Positions 40,069-47,925 of a DNA stretch of 64,000 bases are shown here, piece after piece. Numbering within the stretch: the stretch's first letter is position 1; each line of letters opens with the position of its first letter. Origin of the DNA: Myxococcales bacterium (GTDB taxonomy: Bacteria; Myxococcota; Myxococcia; Myxococcales; JAJYLH01); the NCBI GenBank assembly GCA_021787845.1, contig JAJYLH010000019.1:1-64000 (forward strand). The letters run 5' to 3'. The notes beneath the pieces were generated by a model. The model had not been told where the DNA came from and searched no databases. It saw only the letters and a list, made by a program, of their open reading frames with translations. The position numbers and the translations under genes were made by a program.

Positions 40069-41115
40069 CTACTGCTTCGCGGCGGAGACAAACCTCTGGA
40101 GATTGGTGTTCCCGACGAGATGGTCCAAGGTTGCCAGGGTAAAGACCTTCCCCTGCGTCACCCGCAGGATGTCGCGCATGTCGTTGCGTCGCACGCCGAA
40201 CCCGCGTCCATCGATGCAGGCGACGACCTGAAAGGCTGGCTGCCCTTCGCGCAGGCGCTGGTCCCGCATCGCGCCGAGTCGCAGAATCCGCGCGACCTTG
40301 TCCCGCGCAGTGCCATCGTCGCTCGTGATCTTCGCCTCGATGATCACGGATGCGGCAGACGTCGTGGGAACAAAGAAATCAGGAGCTTGTTCAAAGCCGA
40401 GAACGCGTTCCGCGCGGCGGGTCTTCTGGTAGGTGATGCTCGCGTGCGCCAGGCGATCTTCGACCGCGTTCTCCATGATGTCACCAACGAGCCCCGAAAC
40501 AGCATCGCGATGGCTGGCGAACGGCCGACCGAGATAGCGTTCGTAGAGGAGCACCGGGTAGGGAACGTGAACCGATGCGACGAACCTGAGCGAATCGAGA
40601 CCGCGCGAGGTGTCCTCCTTGTCGAGCCGGTGGACCGTGTTGGCGGCAACGCTGGGCGCGCCACGGAGAATCTTCTCAACGGCCACGTCGATCAGCGCTT
40701 CGACACGCCGTAAGGTCAGACCGTTGTCCGCCTTGACGCGAGACATATACGCCCGGTCCGTGCGAACCATCCTGTCATTGCCACGTGCGGCGCCTTGGTC
40801 GACATCACTGCCCTGCTCGCTCCGTGCCAGTTCGGCCCATTCCGGAGGTGAAAGCCCGAGGATCGTACGCAGGACCAGGAACGAAAGCGAGTCTTCCTCC
40901 AGCGCCGACCAGACGCTTTCGGGTGAGAGACGTGCGAAGCTGGTCGTATGACGCTTGAGAACTTCGTAGGCATCCTGGAAGGCGGGATACGGAATGAACC
41001 CCTCTCCCTTCGGAAGCACCAGAAACTGTGACTGGAGGTCGGCAAAGGTGACGTTGACCATCTCCTCGATGCGCTCCTCCAACGTTGCCGGATCGAGCTC
41101 GTAGGGGCGCGGCAT
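40069..41115 (-). CDS. PD-(D/E)XK nuclease, putative restriction endonuclease
   Basis: 348 aa. The ATG at 41115 directly follows the TGA of the methylase gene. The helical N-terminal 240 residues are followed by EQAPDFFVP (D246) and SVIIEAKITSDDG (E260-x-K262), the classical D...ExK active site on a beta hairpin. The C-terminal part FQVVACIDGRGFGVRRNDMR completes the fold. Adjacency to a DNA methylase makes a type II restriction enzyme the likeliest role. Target site unknown. Confidence 0.78.
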   Translation of the reverse strand: MPRPYELDPATLEERIEEMVNVTFADLQSQFLVLPKGEGFIPYPAFQDAYEVLKRHTTSFARLSPESVWSALEEDSLSFLVLRTILGLSPPEWAELARSEQGSDVDQGAARGNDRMVRTDRAYMSRVKADNGLTLRRVEALIDVAVEKILRGAPSVAANTVHRLDKEDTSRGLDSLRFVASVHVPYPVLLYERYLGRPFASHRDAVSGLVGDIMENAVEDRLAHASITYQKTRRAERVLGFEQAPDFFVPTTSAASVIIEAKITSDDGTARDKVARILRLGAMRDQRLREGQPAFQVVACIDGRGFGVRRNDMRDILRVTQGKVFTLATLDHLVGNTNLQRFVSAAKQ

Positions 41116-43353
41116 TCAGGCATCCCTCCGGGTCGCAGTTCCAGCCGCGCCGAGCGCGCGCATCAATCTCTCCACGTCGCAGCGGACGGCGAGGGTCTCG
41201 AGCGTTCGACGCGCCAGCGACATCCGTTCCCTGAGCGGAGCCGCCGCGTCCCACGAAGGTCCCAACCTGCCAACCGCGATCCTCGCGAGGTGCCCCGCGA
41301 GAAGACATCGAAGATCACCGCGTGTGAGGCGCACTTCCGAATCGCGCATGGCGCGCATGTCCGCTTCCAGCGCGCGTCGGCAGGAGGCCGCGACCTCGAA
41401 TTCCAGAGAAGTCTGCCTGTCTTCCGTTCGAGAACGCAGCGTGCGCCGGCAGACGAAGATCGTGTCCAAGACCGACGAGCCAGTCCGCGCGATGTGAAGG
41501 GAAGCAGTCATCTCGGCGGCGGCCGGGAACGTCTTGGTGCAGGTCATCCGGGAATCCAGGATGGCCACGACCAAGGGCACATAGGCCGCTGGATCGTTGT
41601 GGTGGTACGTGAAGACGAACGGCGCGTTCGGCTTGAGCGCGTCGGCGTAGTGCTGGAACACCGCGGACAGTCCTTCGGTGAAGTGCTCGAGCCCGCGGCC
41701 GAGCGTCTCATTCCCGGTCAGCTCGCGGCTCGTCCTGGTCGTGGTACCGGCGAACTCAGAGAACTCGTGTCGCAGGCCCACACGAAGCCAGGCGAAACAG
41801 AAGTCCATCAGCTCAGCGTACTGCACGTTGTCAAAGTAGGGCGGGTCGGTGAAGACACCATCCAAGGAATTTCGAGGCAGCGGCAAATCCGTAGCGGGCG
41901 ACGCCTGGATGAGAGCCTGCGGGTCGAGCCCGCGGGGCAGCTCGTTGACGAGCGCCGCCGCGATGCGCTCGCCGGGAATCGGGACGAGCTTCTTGCGCCC
42001 GGCCACGTGCCGCGTCTCGAACGGCTGCCGGCAGTACTCCTTCGCCCGACGGTATTTCTCGATGAAGTGACGATAGGAACCCGAGCCGACGCGGGGAATC
42101 CCGAGCAGGTTGTTTTCGCATTGCACGAGGGCGACGGGGAATCCGTGAACGCTGAAGATGTCCTGGCACTTCAGCGCGTAGGTGTCGTACCGGCAGAGCA
42201 TGTTCTGATACCGCAAGAAGTCGGAGAACACCGTGAGCAAGGCATGACGAACCGCAGCGTCACGGACTTGCATCAGCCGCCGTAGCAACGTGCCGAGCCC
42301 GAAGAGTTGCCGGTCGCTGAACATCTGCCGGTACTTCGAGTACCCCCAGCGGTGCAGCCGGTCGCTCTCGTCACCCGGCGGGATGTCGTCGTCGGGAATC
42401 GGGAGATCCCTCGCGTCCGCCAGGAGCTTGGCAGCTCTGTCCGCGCGCTCGAGATCGCCCGCATCGGGCGCCTTGAAGAACCGACCCTGGTGCCCGCTCT
42501 TGCAGGTGTCGCAATGGTATTCCAACGCCCAAAGCCGGTGCCGGAAAGGCTCCTGTGCGTCCCCGCTCCCGACCGAGAACTTCCTCTGGCACTGCCAGCA
42601 TCGCAAGCTTCCGTGCCGGACGTTGCCCTCGACGTGTACGTCGCTCGAGCATCGCTTGCAGGCCGCTGGAGTGGCCAAGGTCGGAATCGTCTCGTACTCG
42701 TTGAGGTCCCCGCAAGCCGGGCAGGCAAGGACCGGCCGCGGATGCCGCTCGGCCTCGGCGAGCAGGTACCCTGGAAACAGGTCGTTCGCGGCTCCGCAGG
42801 CCGGGCACGCGGATACCTTCACCCAGACGAAGTACTTGACCGTCGCCCAGCGGCCACACTCCAGGCACCTGGTCCGATACAGATCGCCGATCACCTGTTC
42901 GACATCCGCGACGGCGGACTGCGCCTCCGCGGCGAACGCGCTCAGGTCGAGGTCGGCGAGCGATTGGCGGACGATCCAGAACGCCATCGGGTTGACGTCG
43001 GTCCCGATCGTGTGAAGCCCGAGGCGGTTCGCTTCGAACGTCGGCGTGCCCCCGCCCATGAACGGATCGGCGACAACGCCGTGGAGCCTGTGGGGTGAAA
43101 AGAACGAGGATGAAAGCGGCTCGTCGCCAGCGAACTCGGAAAGCAGCAGCGAGCGGAAGACAGTGCCGGGCCGACGCGCAAACCACTTGTGGATCCCGAT
43201 GACGGGGCGGTAGTTCTGCTGCACCTGCTTTTCCCGCATCGCGAGGCGGGTGACGAACGCCGCATCGAAGGCCGCTTCCAGCGTGCCGCCCGGTCCCTGG
43301 TCCGCCTGGCTGCCGAAAGCTGGCTTGGCCTCGACCGAGACGCTCTCCATCAT
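41116..43353 (-). CDS. Zn-ribbon adenine-type DNA methylase (COG1743-like)
   Basis: 745 aa from ATG 43353 (ATG 43350 is equally possible). Motif I DPFMGGGT is at 96-103 and the catalytic DPPY at 503-506, order I then IV. Between them lie six CxxC pairs (C163/166, C183/186, C211/214, C232/235, C252/255, C281/284), giving several zinc ribbons. The motifs indicate an N6-adenine (or N4-cytosine) methylase acting on DNA. It precedes the nuclease gene without a gap and follows the SMC gene by 136 bp on the same strand. Confidence 0.85.
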   Translation of the reverse strand: MMESVSVEAKPAFGSQADQGPGGTLEAAFDAAFVTRLAMREKQVQQNYRPVIGIHKWFARRPGTVFRSLLLSEFAGDEPLSSSFFSPHRLHGVVADPFMGGGTPTFEANRLGLHTIGTDVNPMAFWIVRQSLADLDLSAFAAEAQSAVADVEQVIGDLYRTRCLECGRWATVKYFVWVKVSACPACGAANDLFPGYLLAEAERHPRPVLACPACGDLNEYETIPTLATPAACKRCSSDVHVEGNVRHGSLRCWQCQRKFSVGSGDAQEPFRHRLWALEYHCDTCKSGHQGRFFKAPDAGDLERADRAAKLLADARDLPIPDDDIPPGDESDRLHRWGYSKYRQMFSDRQLFGLGTLLRRLMQVRDAAVRHALLTVFSDFLRYQNMLCRYDTYALKCQDIFSVHGFPVALVQCENNLLGIPRVGSGSYRHFIEKYRRAKEYCRQPFETRHVAGRKKLVPIPGERIAAALVNELPRGLDPQALIQASPATDLPLPRNSLDGVFTDPPYFDNVQYAELMDFCFAWLRVGLRHEFSEFAGTTTRTSRELTGNETLGRGLEHFTEGLSAVFQHYADALKPNAPFVFTYHHNDPAAYVPLVVAILDSRMTCTKTFPAAAEMTASLHIARTGSSVLDTIFVCRRTLRSRTEDRQTSLEFEVAASCRRALEADMRAMRDSEVRLTRGDLRCLLAGHLARIAVGRLGPSWDAAAPLRERMSLARRTLETLAVRCDVERLMRALGAAGTATRRDA

Positions 43354-43489
43354 CGCCCCCACGAGGCGGCCCGTCCGCCTGGGGAGAGCATAACTCGAGG
43401 GTCGGACACGCATCCGTCTCCGTCATCCGCGGCCCGCAGACGCAGCAAACGAAATGACCGGGACAACCGCGGATGGTACTGCATGCGTC

Positions 43490-46276
43490 CTACTTCCTGA
43501 TGAACACCGGGGCCGGGGCCTGGTCTTCGCTGGGCTTCTTCTTGCGCAGCGCGACGGTGAGGTGGCTCGGGTTGAAGACGTTGTGGTTGTGCGTCGTCGG
43601 GGTGGTGAGGATGAACTGGCTCTTGGTGGCCGAGAGGAAGTCGGCCACGTCGTCGATGCGTTCGACCGAGAGGTGCGCGAACGGCTCGTCGAGGATGAAG
43701 AAGCCGGTCGAGTCTTCGCTCCCGTCGGCGAAGGTCATCCCGAGGAGCAGGACCAGGCTTGTCAGTACCGACTGACCACCCGACAGGTCGGGGTCATCGA
43801 TGTTCACATAGTGCTTGCCGTCGTAGGCGACGCGAACCACGAGCCCCGCATGCTCCAGCGCGTCATCGTCGTCCGAAAGCCCGAGCGCCGGGACCTCGAT
43901 GTCGAACCCCGCCTTCTCCGACAGCCGCACCACCGACCGCCGATAGAACTCGACCGTCTGCTCGATGACCCGCTTGTAGCTCTTGCGCGCGAGCCCCAAC
44001 TCGTCCGCCCATCGTGCGTGCTCAGCCTTACGGAGATCCAGGAACGACTTGAACTCATCGAACTCCGCTTTGACCTTGTCGTACACCTCTTTGGCGGCGA
44101 GGTCGCGGCAGCCGGACCAATTGGTGACTTCCTCGTCCAGTCTCACGATGAGCGACTCGGCCACTTCCTTGGTCGGAATCGCTTCCAGGGCCTCCGGCGT
44201 GCGTCGTTCCGGCGGCAGATCGTCCTCCATGCGCCGCATCGTCTCCAATTCAGCGACTGCCTTGGTCCGTTGCGCCGGGAGCGTCCGCTCCAGGTCCGCG
44301 CGCTCCTGCTCCACGCGCTCGCGCTTCTCCGATAGCTCGCCGCGCTTGAGGGCCCGCTCCGACCGCGCCTTCTCGTAGACCTCGATGTGCCCGTCGTTCT
44401 CGATGATCTTTTCGGTGAAGCGGCGGCGTTCCTGGACCAGCTCGTCGCGGCGGGTGTTCTTGAACGCGAGCAGCGCCTCCTTCTCCCGCCATTCGGCGAG
44501 CTTGCGCTGGCGCGTCAGGCGCTGGGCCAGGTCATGGATGCTGCGCTCGGTCGCCTCCCGGTCGCGGGCGATCGCGTCGCGCTGTCCGGTCGCGCCGGGC
44601 AGCTCGATGTCCCTGATGACCTTGAGCCGTTCGCTCGCCGCGCTGCGCCCGCAGTAGAGCCGGTCGACCGCGGCGAACACCCCGCCGCGATGGTCTTGCT
44701 TGTACCCGTCGCGGGTCATCGAGGTCGCGTTCTTGCCGAGCTTCAGCCCCTCTTCCACCGAGTCGACCAGACGCATGCGCGAGAGGTTCTGGACAATCCA
44801 GTCGGGCAGATCGGCTCGCCCCAGCTCGGTCACCGCCAATGCGGTCCCGGCTGGCGCGTCGAGGGTGCGCGTCACCGGCTCGAACTCGCTGACGAAGTAC
44901 CGATACTTCTTCTGCCGCGCTATCTCTCGCGCCTTGAGACTGTCCTTCTTGTCGACGACGATCGCGAACCGCGACGCGCCCAGGGTGGACTCCACCGCCA
45001 CCTGCCAGGTCGGATCCTTGACCTCGATCATCTCCGCGACCAGGACGTGCTTCACTTGTTCCTGATCGAGGGCTCTCCGGATCTCGGCGACCTCTCGGGG
45101 GAAGACGATTCCCTTCTCGTTTTCCAACGACCGCGCCTCTTCGCCGAGCTGGAGGACCTTGTCGTGCGCTTCGTCGTACTGATTGGCGAGCTTGAGCGAG
45201 GTCTTGCGCGTCTCCTCCAGCTCCTTGGCCACCCGATCGCCGTCCTCGGGCGCGATGCTCGCCACCTCTTCCCGGAGCTTCTCCAGTCCCTCCAGCTCGC
45301 GGACGAGGCCACCGTACTCCAGGTCGTACTTCTCCTTCTCCTTGGCGAGCCGGCGGCTCGTCTCCCGCACCTGCGCGGTCGCGGTCAGGGAGTCCTGGTC
45401 GTCGCTCATCAGCCGCGCGATCTGATCATCGAGCGAGTCGCGCGTATCTTTCAGGGCCTTGAGCTTGTTCTCCTCGACCCCGATGAGGTCGTTCAGCTCC
45501 TGGGCCCGGCCCTTGATGTCTTTGTACGTCGCCGCCGGCAACGTCTGCGTCCGCAGCCGGTCCAGCTCCGTCACCTTGGCGTGATAGGTGTCCGCATCGA
45601 CCGCTCGCCGCTCGTTCTCGAGAACGTTGTGCTCCATCGCCAGCGCCTTCTGGGCCTGGACGAAGAGCTCCTTCTCGCTCGCGCGGTAGTTCTCCAGCGC
45701 GTCCGAGTAGCGATCGAGCGTCTGCTGGTCGCCCTGGATTTCCAGGAGGTACTTCAAGAGCTCGCGCGGGCTCTTCTCGCACAGCTTGTTGGTCTCCCCT
45801 TGCTCCAGCGCGAGAATCTTCAAGAGCGTCCGCGGCAGTCCCGCCGTGTGGAGGTTGCGTCCGTACTCCTCCGAGCCGGTCCACTTGTCCGCCGCCTGGA
45901 TGGACTCGGTAGACGCGTTGCCCGGGAGGATGGCAAAGCGCTTCTCCCAGGTGCCGCTCTTGTTCTCGAGGAGGCAGACCAGGGTCACCTCGTCGGTCGA
46001 GAAGCCGAGGTGGCGGAACGGTCGCGACCCGTGGCGCAGGTGGTTCGTGACCACGCCTTTGACCATCGCCACCCGGTCGCCCGAGCGCAGGTACTTGGAC
46101 ATCTTCCGCCCGGTGGAGAGTTGCTTGGCGCCCAAGAGGAGCCGCAGCGCATCGAGGAACGTGGTTTTCCCCGACCCGTTGGGACCGGCGAGCATGATGA
46201 TGCGCTCGTCGAACGGCAGCTCGAAGTGCGGCCAGTAGTCCCAGTTCATCAGCTCGATGGACTTGAAGGTGAACAT
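43490..46276 (-). CDS. SMC-family ATPase (JetC/MksB-like)
   Basis: 928 aa. Walker A GPNGSGKT at 31-38, ABC signature LSGGQ at 831-835, Walker B FFILDEP at 859-865. Two coiled-coil arms flank a hinge-like middle (HVLVAEMIEVKDPTWQVAVE, LGASRFAIVVDKKDS, about 405-580). The arms are shorter than in chromosomal SMC (about 1150 aa) or MukB (about 1490 aa). It follows kleisin-like and JetB-like genes, the order of Wadjet and Mks operons. It should form a loop-extruding or DNA-entrapping complex; defence versus chromosome role cannot be told from sequence. Confidence 0.88.
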   Translation of the reverse strand: MFTFKSIELMNWDYWPHFELPFDERIIMLAGPNGSGKTTFLDALRLLLGAKQLSTGRKMSKYLRSGDRVAMVKGVVTNHLRHGSRPFRHLGFSTDEVTLVCLLENKSGTWEKRFAILPGNASTESIQAADKWTGSEEYGRNLHTAGLPRTLLKILALEQGETNKLCEKSPRELLKYLLEIQGDQQTLDRYSDALENYRASEKELFVQAQKALAMEHNVLENERRAVDADTYHAKVTELDRLRTQTLPAATYKDIKGRAQELNDLIGVEENKLKALKDTRDSLDDQIARLMSDDQDSLTATAQVRETSRRLAKEKEKYDLEYGGLVRELEGLEKLREEVASIAPEDGDRVAKELEETRKTSLKLANQYDEAHDKVLQLGEEARSLENEKGIVFPREVAEIRRALDQEQVKHVLVAEMIEVKDPTWQVAVESTLGASRFAIVVDKKDSLKAREIARQKKYRYFVSEFEPVTRTLDAPAGTALAVTELGRADLPDWIVQNLSRMRLVDSVEEGLKLGKNATSMTRDGYKQDHRGGVFAAVDRLYCGRSAASERLKVIRDIELPGATGQRDAIARDREATERSIHDLAQRLTRQRKLAEWREKEALLAFKNTRRDELVQERRRFTEKIIENDGHIEVYEKARSERALKRGELSEKRERVEQERADLERTLPAQRTKAVAELETMRRMEDDLPPERRTPEALEAIPTKEVAESLIVRLDEEVTNWSGCRDLAAKEVYDKVKAEFDEFKSFLDLRKAEHARWADELGLARKSYKRVIEQTVEFYRRSVVRLSEKAGFDIEVPALGLSDDDDALEHAGLVVRVAYDGKHYVNIDDPDLSGGQSVLTSLVLLLGMTFADGSEDSTGFFILDEPFAHLSVERIDDVADFLSATKSQFILTTPTTHNHNVFNPSHLTVALRKKKPSEDQAPAPVFIRK

Positions 46277-46324
46277 CGTGTCCTCACAGATTCCGATTCG
46301 CGCATGGCGCGCAGATCGGGAGCT

Positions 46325-47068
46325 CTAGGTCTCTTCCGGCTCGCTGTCGCCGAGCTCGGCCAGCTCTTCCGGGGTCGGCGGCAGGTCCGGGTTGTCGTCC
46401 GGGGCCTCGTCGATTTCCGCCGACATGCCCGCGTACGGCGGTTCGCCCTTGCGGCCGAGCACGTCCCAGAGCGCGCTGTTCTTCAGCTTGATGGCCATCT
46501 GCTGGCCGTCGATCAAGAGATCGAGCAGCGGGCCTTCGGTGATGTGATCGAGCCTCGAGTACTCGATGAACCCATGTCGTTTGAGCTGGCTGAGATAGAT
46601 TTGCAGCTTGGCACCGCCGCACTTGCGGCCGAGCTCCGCCCGCAGCGCCGCCTCGCTCGTGAACACGTCGACGTCGGGCATCGGCTCGCTCGCGGGAAAC
46701 AGCGGCCGGACGTTGTCGCCGGGCTGCTCGCGCCGCTCCTGCGCCACCCGCTTCGGGAAGACGAGCTTCGCCCAGAGCACCACCAAGAGCGCGACCGCCG
46801 GCTTCTCCAGATTGAAGTTCGCCGCCCAGGACAGCGACGCGTCGCGCTCGATCTCGTCGGCCAGCCGCACCGCGAAGAACTTCGAGTAGTAGTTGTCGAC
46901 CAGGATCAGCCCGACCGTGCGCAGCCGGGCCTCGACCTCGCGCCGCAGATCGTCGTCGACGATGAGATCCTTGAAGTCGTTCTTCGCGATGTACGGCTTG
47001 ATCATCAGCCGCGAGCAGATTTCCTCCGCCCGCGAACGGCCTTCGACGACGATGGGGGTGTCATCCAT
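46325..47068 (-). CDS. MukE/JetB-like winged-helix (KITE) subunit
   Basis: 247 aa from ATG 47068, chosen because AGGG lies 6 bases upstream; the longer frame to 47134 begins in a REP repeat. Start MDDTPIVVEGRSRAEEICSR, then ARLRTVGLILVDNYYSKFFA, VALLVVLWAKLVFPKR and two winged-helix-like stretches (EAALRAELGRKCGGAKLQIY, LSQLKRHGFIEY). The C-terminus is acidic. It is the small subunit expected between kleisin and SMC. Confidence 0.75.
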   Translation of the reverse strand: MDDTPIVVEGRSRAEEICSRLMIKPYIAKNDFKDLIVDDDLRREVEARLRTVGLILVDNYYSKFFAVRLADEIERDASLSWAANFNLEKPAVALLVVLWAKLVFPKRVAQERREQPGDNVRPLFPASEPMPDVDVFTSEAALRAELGRKCGGAKLQIYLSQLKRHGFIEYSRLDHITEGPLLDLLIDGQQMAIKLKNSALWDVLGRKGEPPYAGMSAEIDEAPDDNPDLPPTPEELAELGDSEPEET

Positions 47069-47076
47069 GGGAATCC

Positions 47077-47679
47077 CTAGGTCGTGCGGTCGGAAGAGTT
47101 GGAGCCGGACACGTGAGTGTCCGGGTACAGGCACACCGCTCGCACTTGATCGACGCCGGACACGAGAGTGTCCGGGTTTGCCACTGCCACCAGCGACCCT
47201 CGGACGGTTCCAGGTGCGACCTCACCCTGGCCTTCCAAAACATGGGCAAGCACCGCGCGCAAGTCATCGGAGTCAACCACGATTCGCGTGCTGCCATTGC
47301 TGGTCCAAACCGGTCGGTTCTGTTTCGTCAGTCCAGCCTCACGCATCTTGCGCGTGGCCCATGCCTTGGCCGCTTGCATGATTCGCCACGACGGCACATC
47401 AGCGCCGACCAAAGCGTGCACATGCGCTTGCCGGACATTCACCACGCACAGCTCCCAACCGTAGTACTGGCATGTCGCTTCGATGGAGTTGGCACACGCA
47501 GCCCGTTGCTCCTCATCCAAGTACATCGGTGCAGCACGCAGGTTCTTGGCGCTGAACGTGTCGAGGGGGCCTTGTGGCTGCATCGCACTGTGAGTCTTCG
47601 CGCTTGCCCAACCTCGTTCATCGCCAGGCAGCCAAGTTCCGTAAGTGGTCCAGGTGAGGAAGTGAATCGTCGCTGGCAT
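47077..47679 (-). CDS. RAYT-type (IS200-like Y1 family) protein, catalytic Tyr replaced
   Basis: 200 aa from ATG 47679 with GGAGGTG 5 bases upstream. Family pattern MPATIHFLTWTTYGTWLPGD, WELCVVNVRQAHVHALVGAD (HVH = HUH motif) and VWTSNGSTRIVVDSDDLRAV. In relatives the catalytic Tyr is in a RYV-type motif followed by a Gly-Gln-Gly turn; here the sequence is LAHVLEGQGE, with His at that place. The last 30 residues read through REP DNA. It is flanked by REP sequences, as RAYTs usually are. The Tyr replacement makes activity doubtful. Confidence 0.8.
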   Translation of the reverse strand: MPATIHFLTWTTYGTWLPGDERGWASAKTHSAMQPQGPLDTFSAKNLRAAPMYLDEEQRAACANSIEATCQYYGWELCVVNVRQAHVHALVGADVPSWRIMQAAKAWATRKMREAGLTKQNRPVWTSNGSTRIVVDSDDLRAVLAHVLEGQGEVAPGTVRGSLVAVANPDTLVSGVDQVRAVCLYPDTHVSGSNSSDRTT

Positions 47680-47925
47680 CCGCACCTCCGGCCCGCCTAT
47701 CCGCGGGTTCAGCCACGGTACTCCGGGGGACGGACATGGTGCCTGTACCCGGACACTCACGTGTCCGGCTCCTACGGCGCTCGTACGCTCTGCCTGTACC
47801 CGGACACTCACGTGTCCGGCTCCAACGACGCTCGCACGCCCTGCCTGCACCCGGACACTCACGTGTCCGGCTCCAACGGCGCTCGCACGCTCTGCCTGTA
47901 CCCGGACACTCACGTGTCCGGCTCC
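47101..47925 (-). mobile_element. 825-bp RAYT/REP element inserted in the SMC operon
   Basis: A 32-bp REP unit at 47101-47132 is the exact reverse complement of units at 47741, 47792, 47843 and 47894. Thus the RAYT gene has one REP (plus a degenerate one near 47156) on one side and four on the other. Outer ends are therefore 32-bp inverted repeats. The element fills the gap between the kleisin-like and JetB-like genes. No target duplication is evident. Confidence 0.85.
47741..47925. repeat. Four tandem REP units, 51-bp period
   Basis: Units start at 47741, 47792, 47843 and 47894, each carrying ACCCGGACACTCACGTGTCC followed by GGCTCC. Within a unit GGACAC-TCAC-GTGTCC forms a hairpin. The 51-bp (17-codon) period keeps frames open on both strands, which creates false N-terminal extensions of the RAYT gene. 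Confidence 0.92.

Noticed and set aside
40069-43353. DISARM or BREX
   Set aside because: Neither DrmA/B helicase-type nor PglZ/BrxC-type genes are present; only a methylase and one nuclease.
44387-47080. 897-aa plus-strand protein opposite the SMC genes
   Set aside because: It is the antisense shadow of high-GC coiled-coil coding DNA, Leu/Arg/Asp-rich without domains.
46325-47134. Longer JetB-like start at 47134
   Set aside because: The first residues come from a REP unit; the ATG at 47068 has a ribosome site and begins the conserved part.
47077-47913. 278-aa RAYT with a 17-residue repeated N-terminus
   Set aside because: The extension is translated REP DNA; the proper ATG with GGAGGTG lies at 47679.
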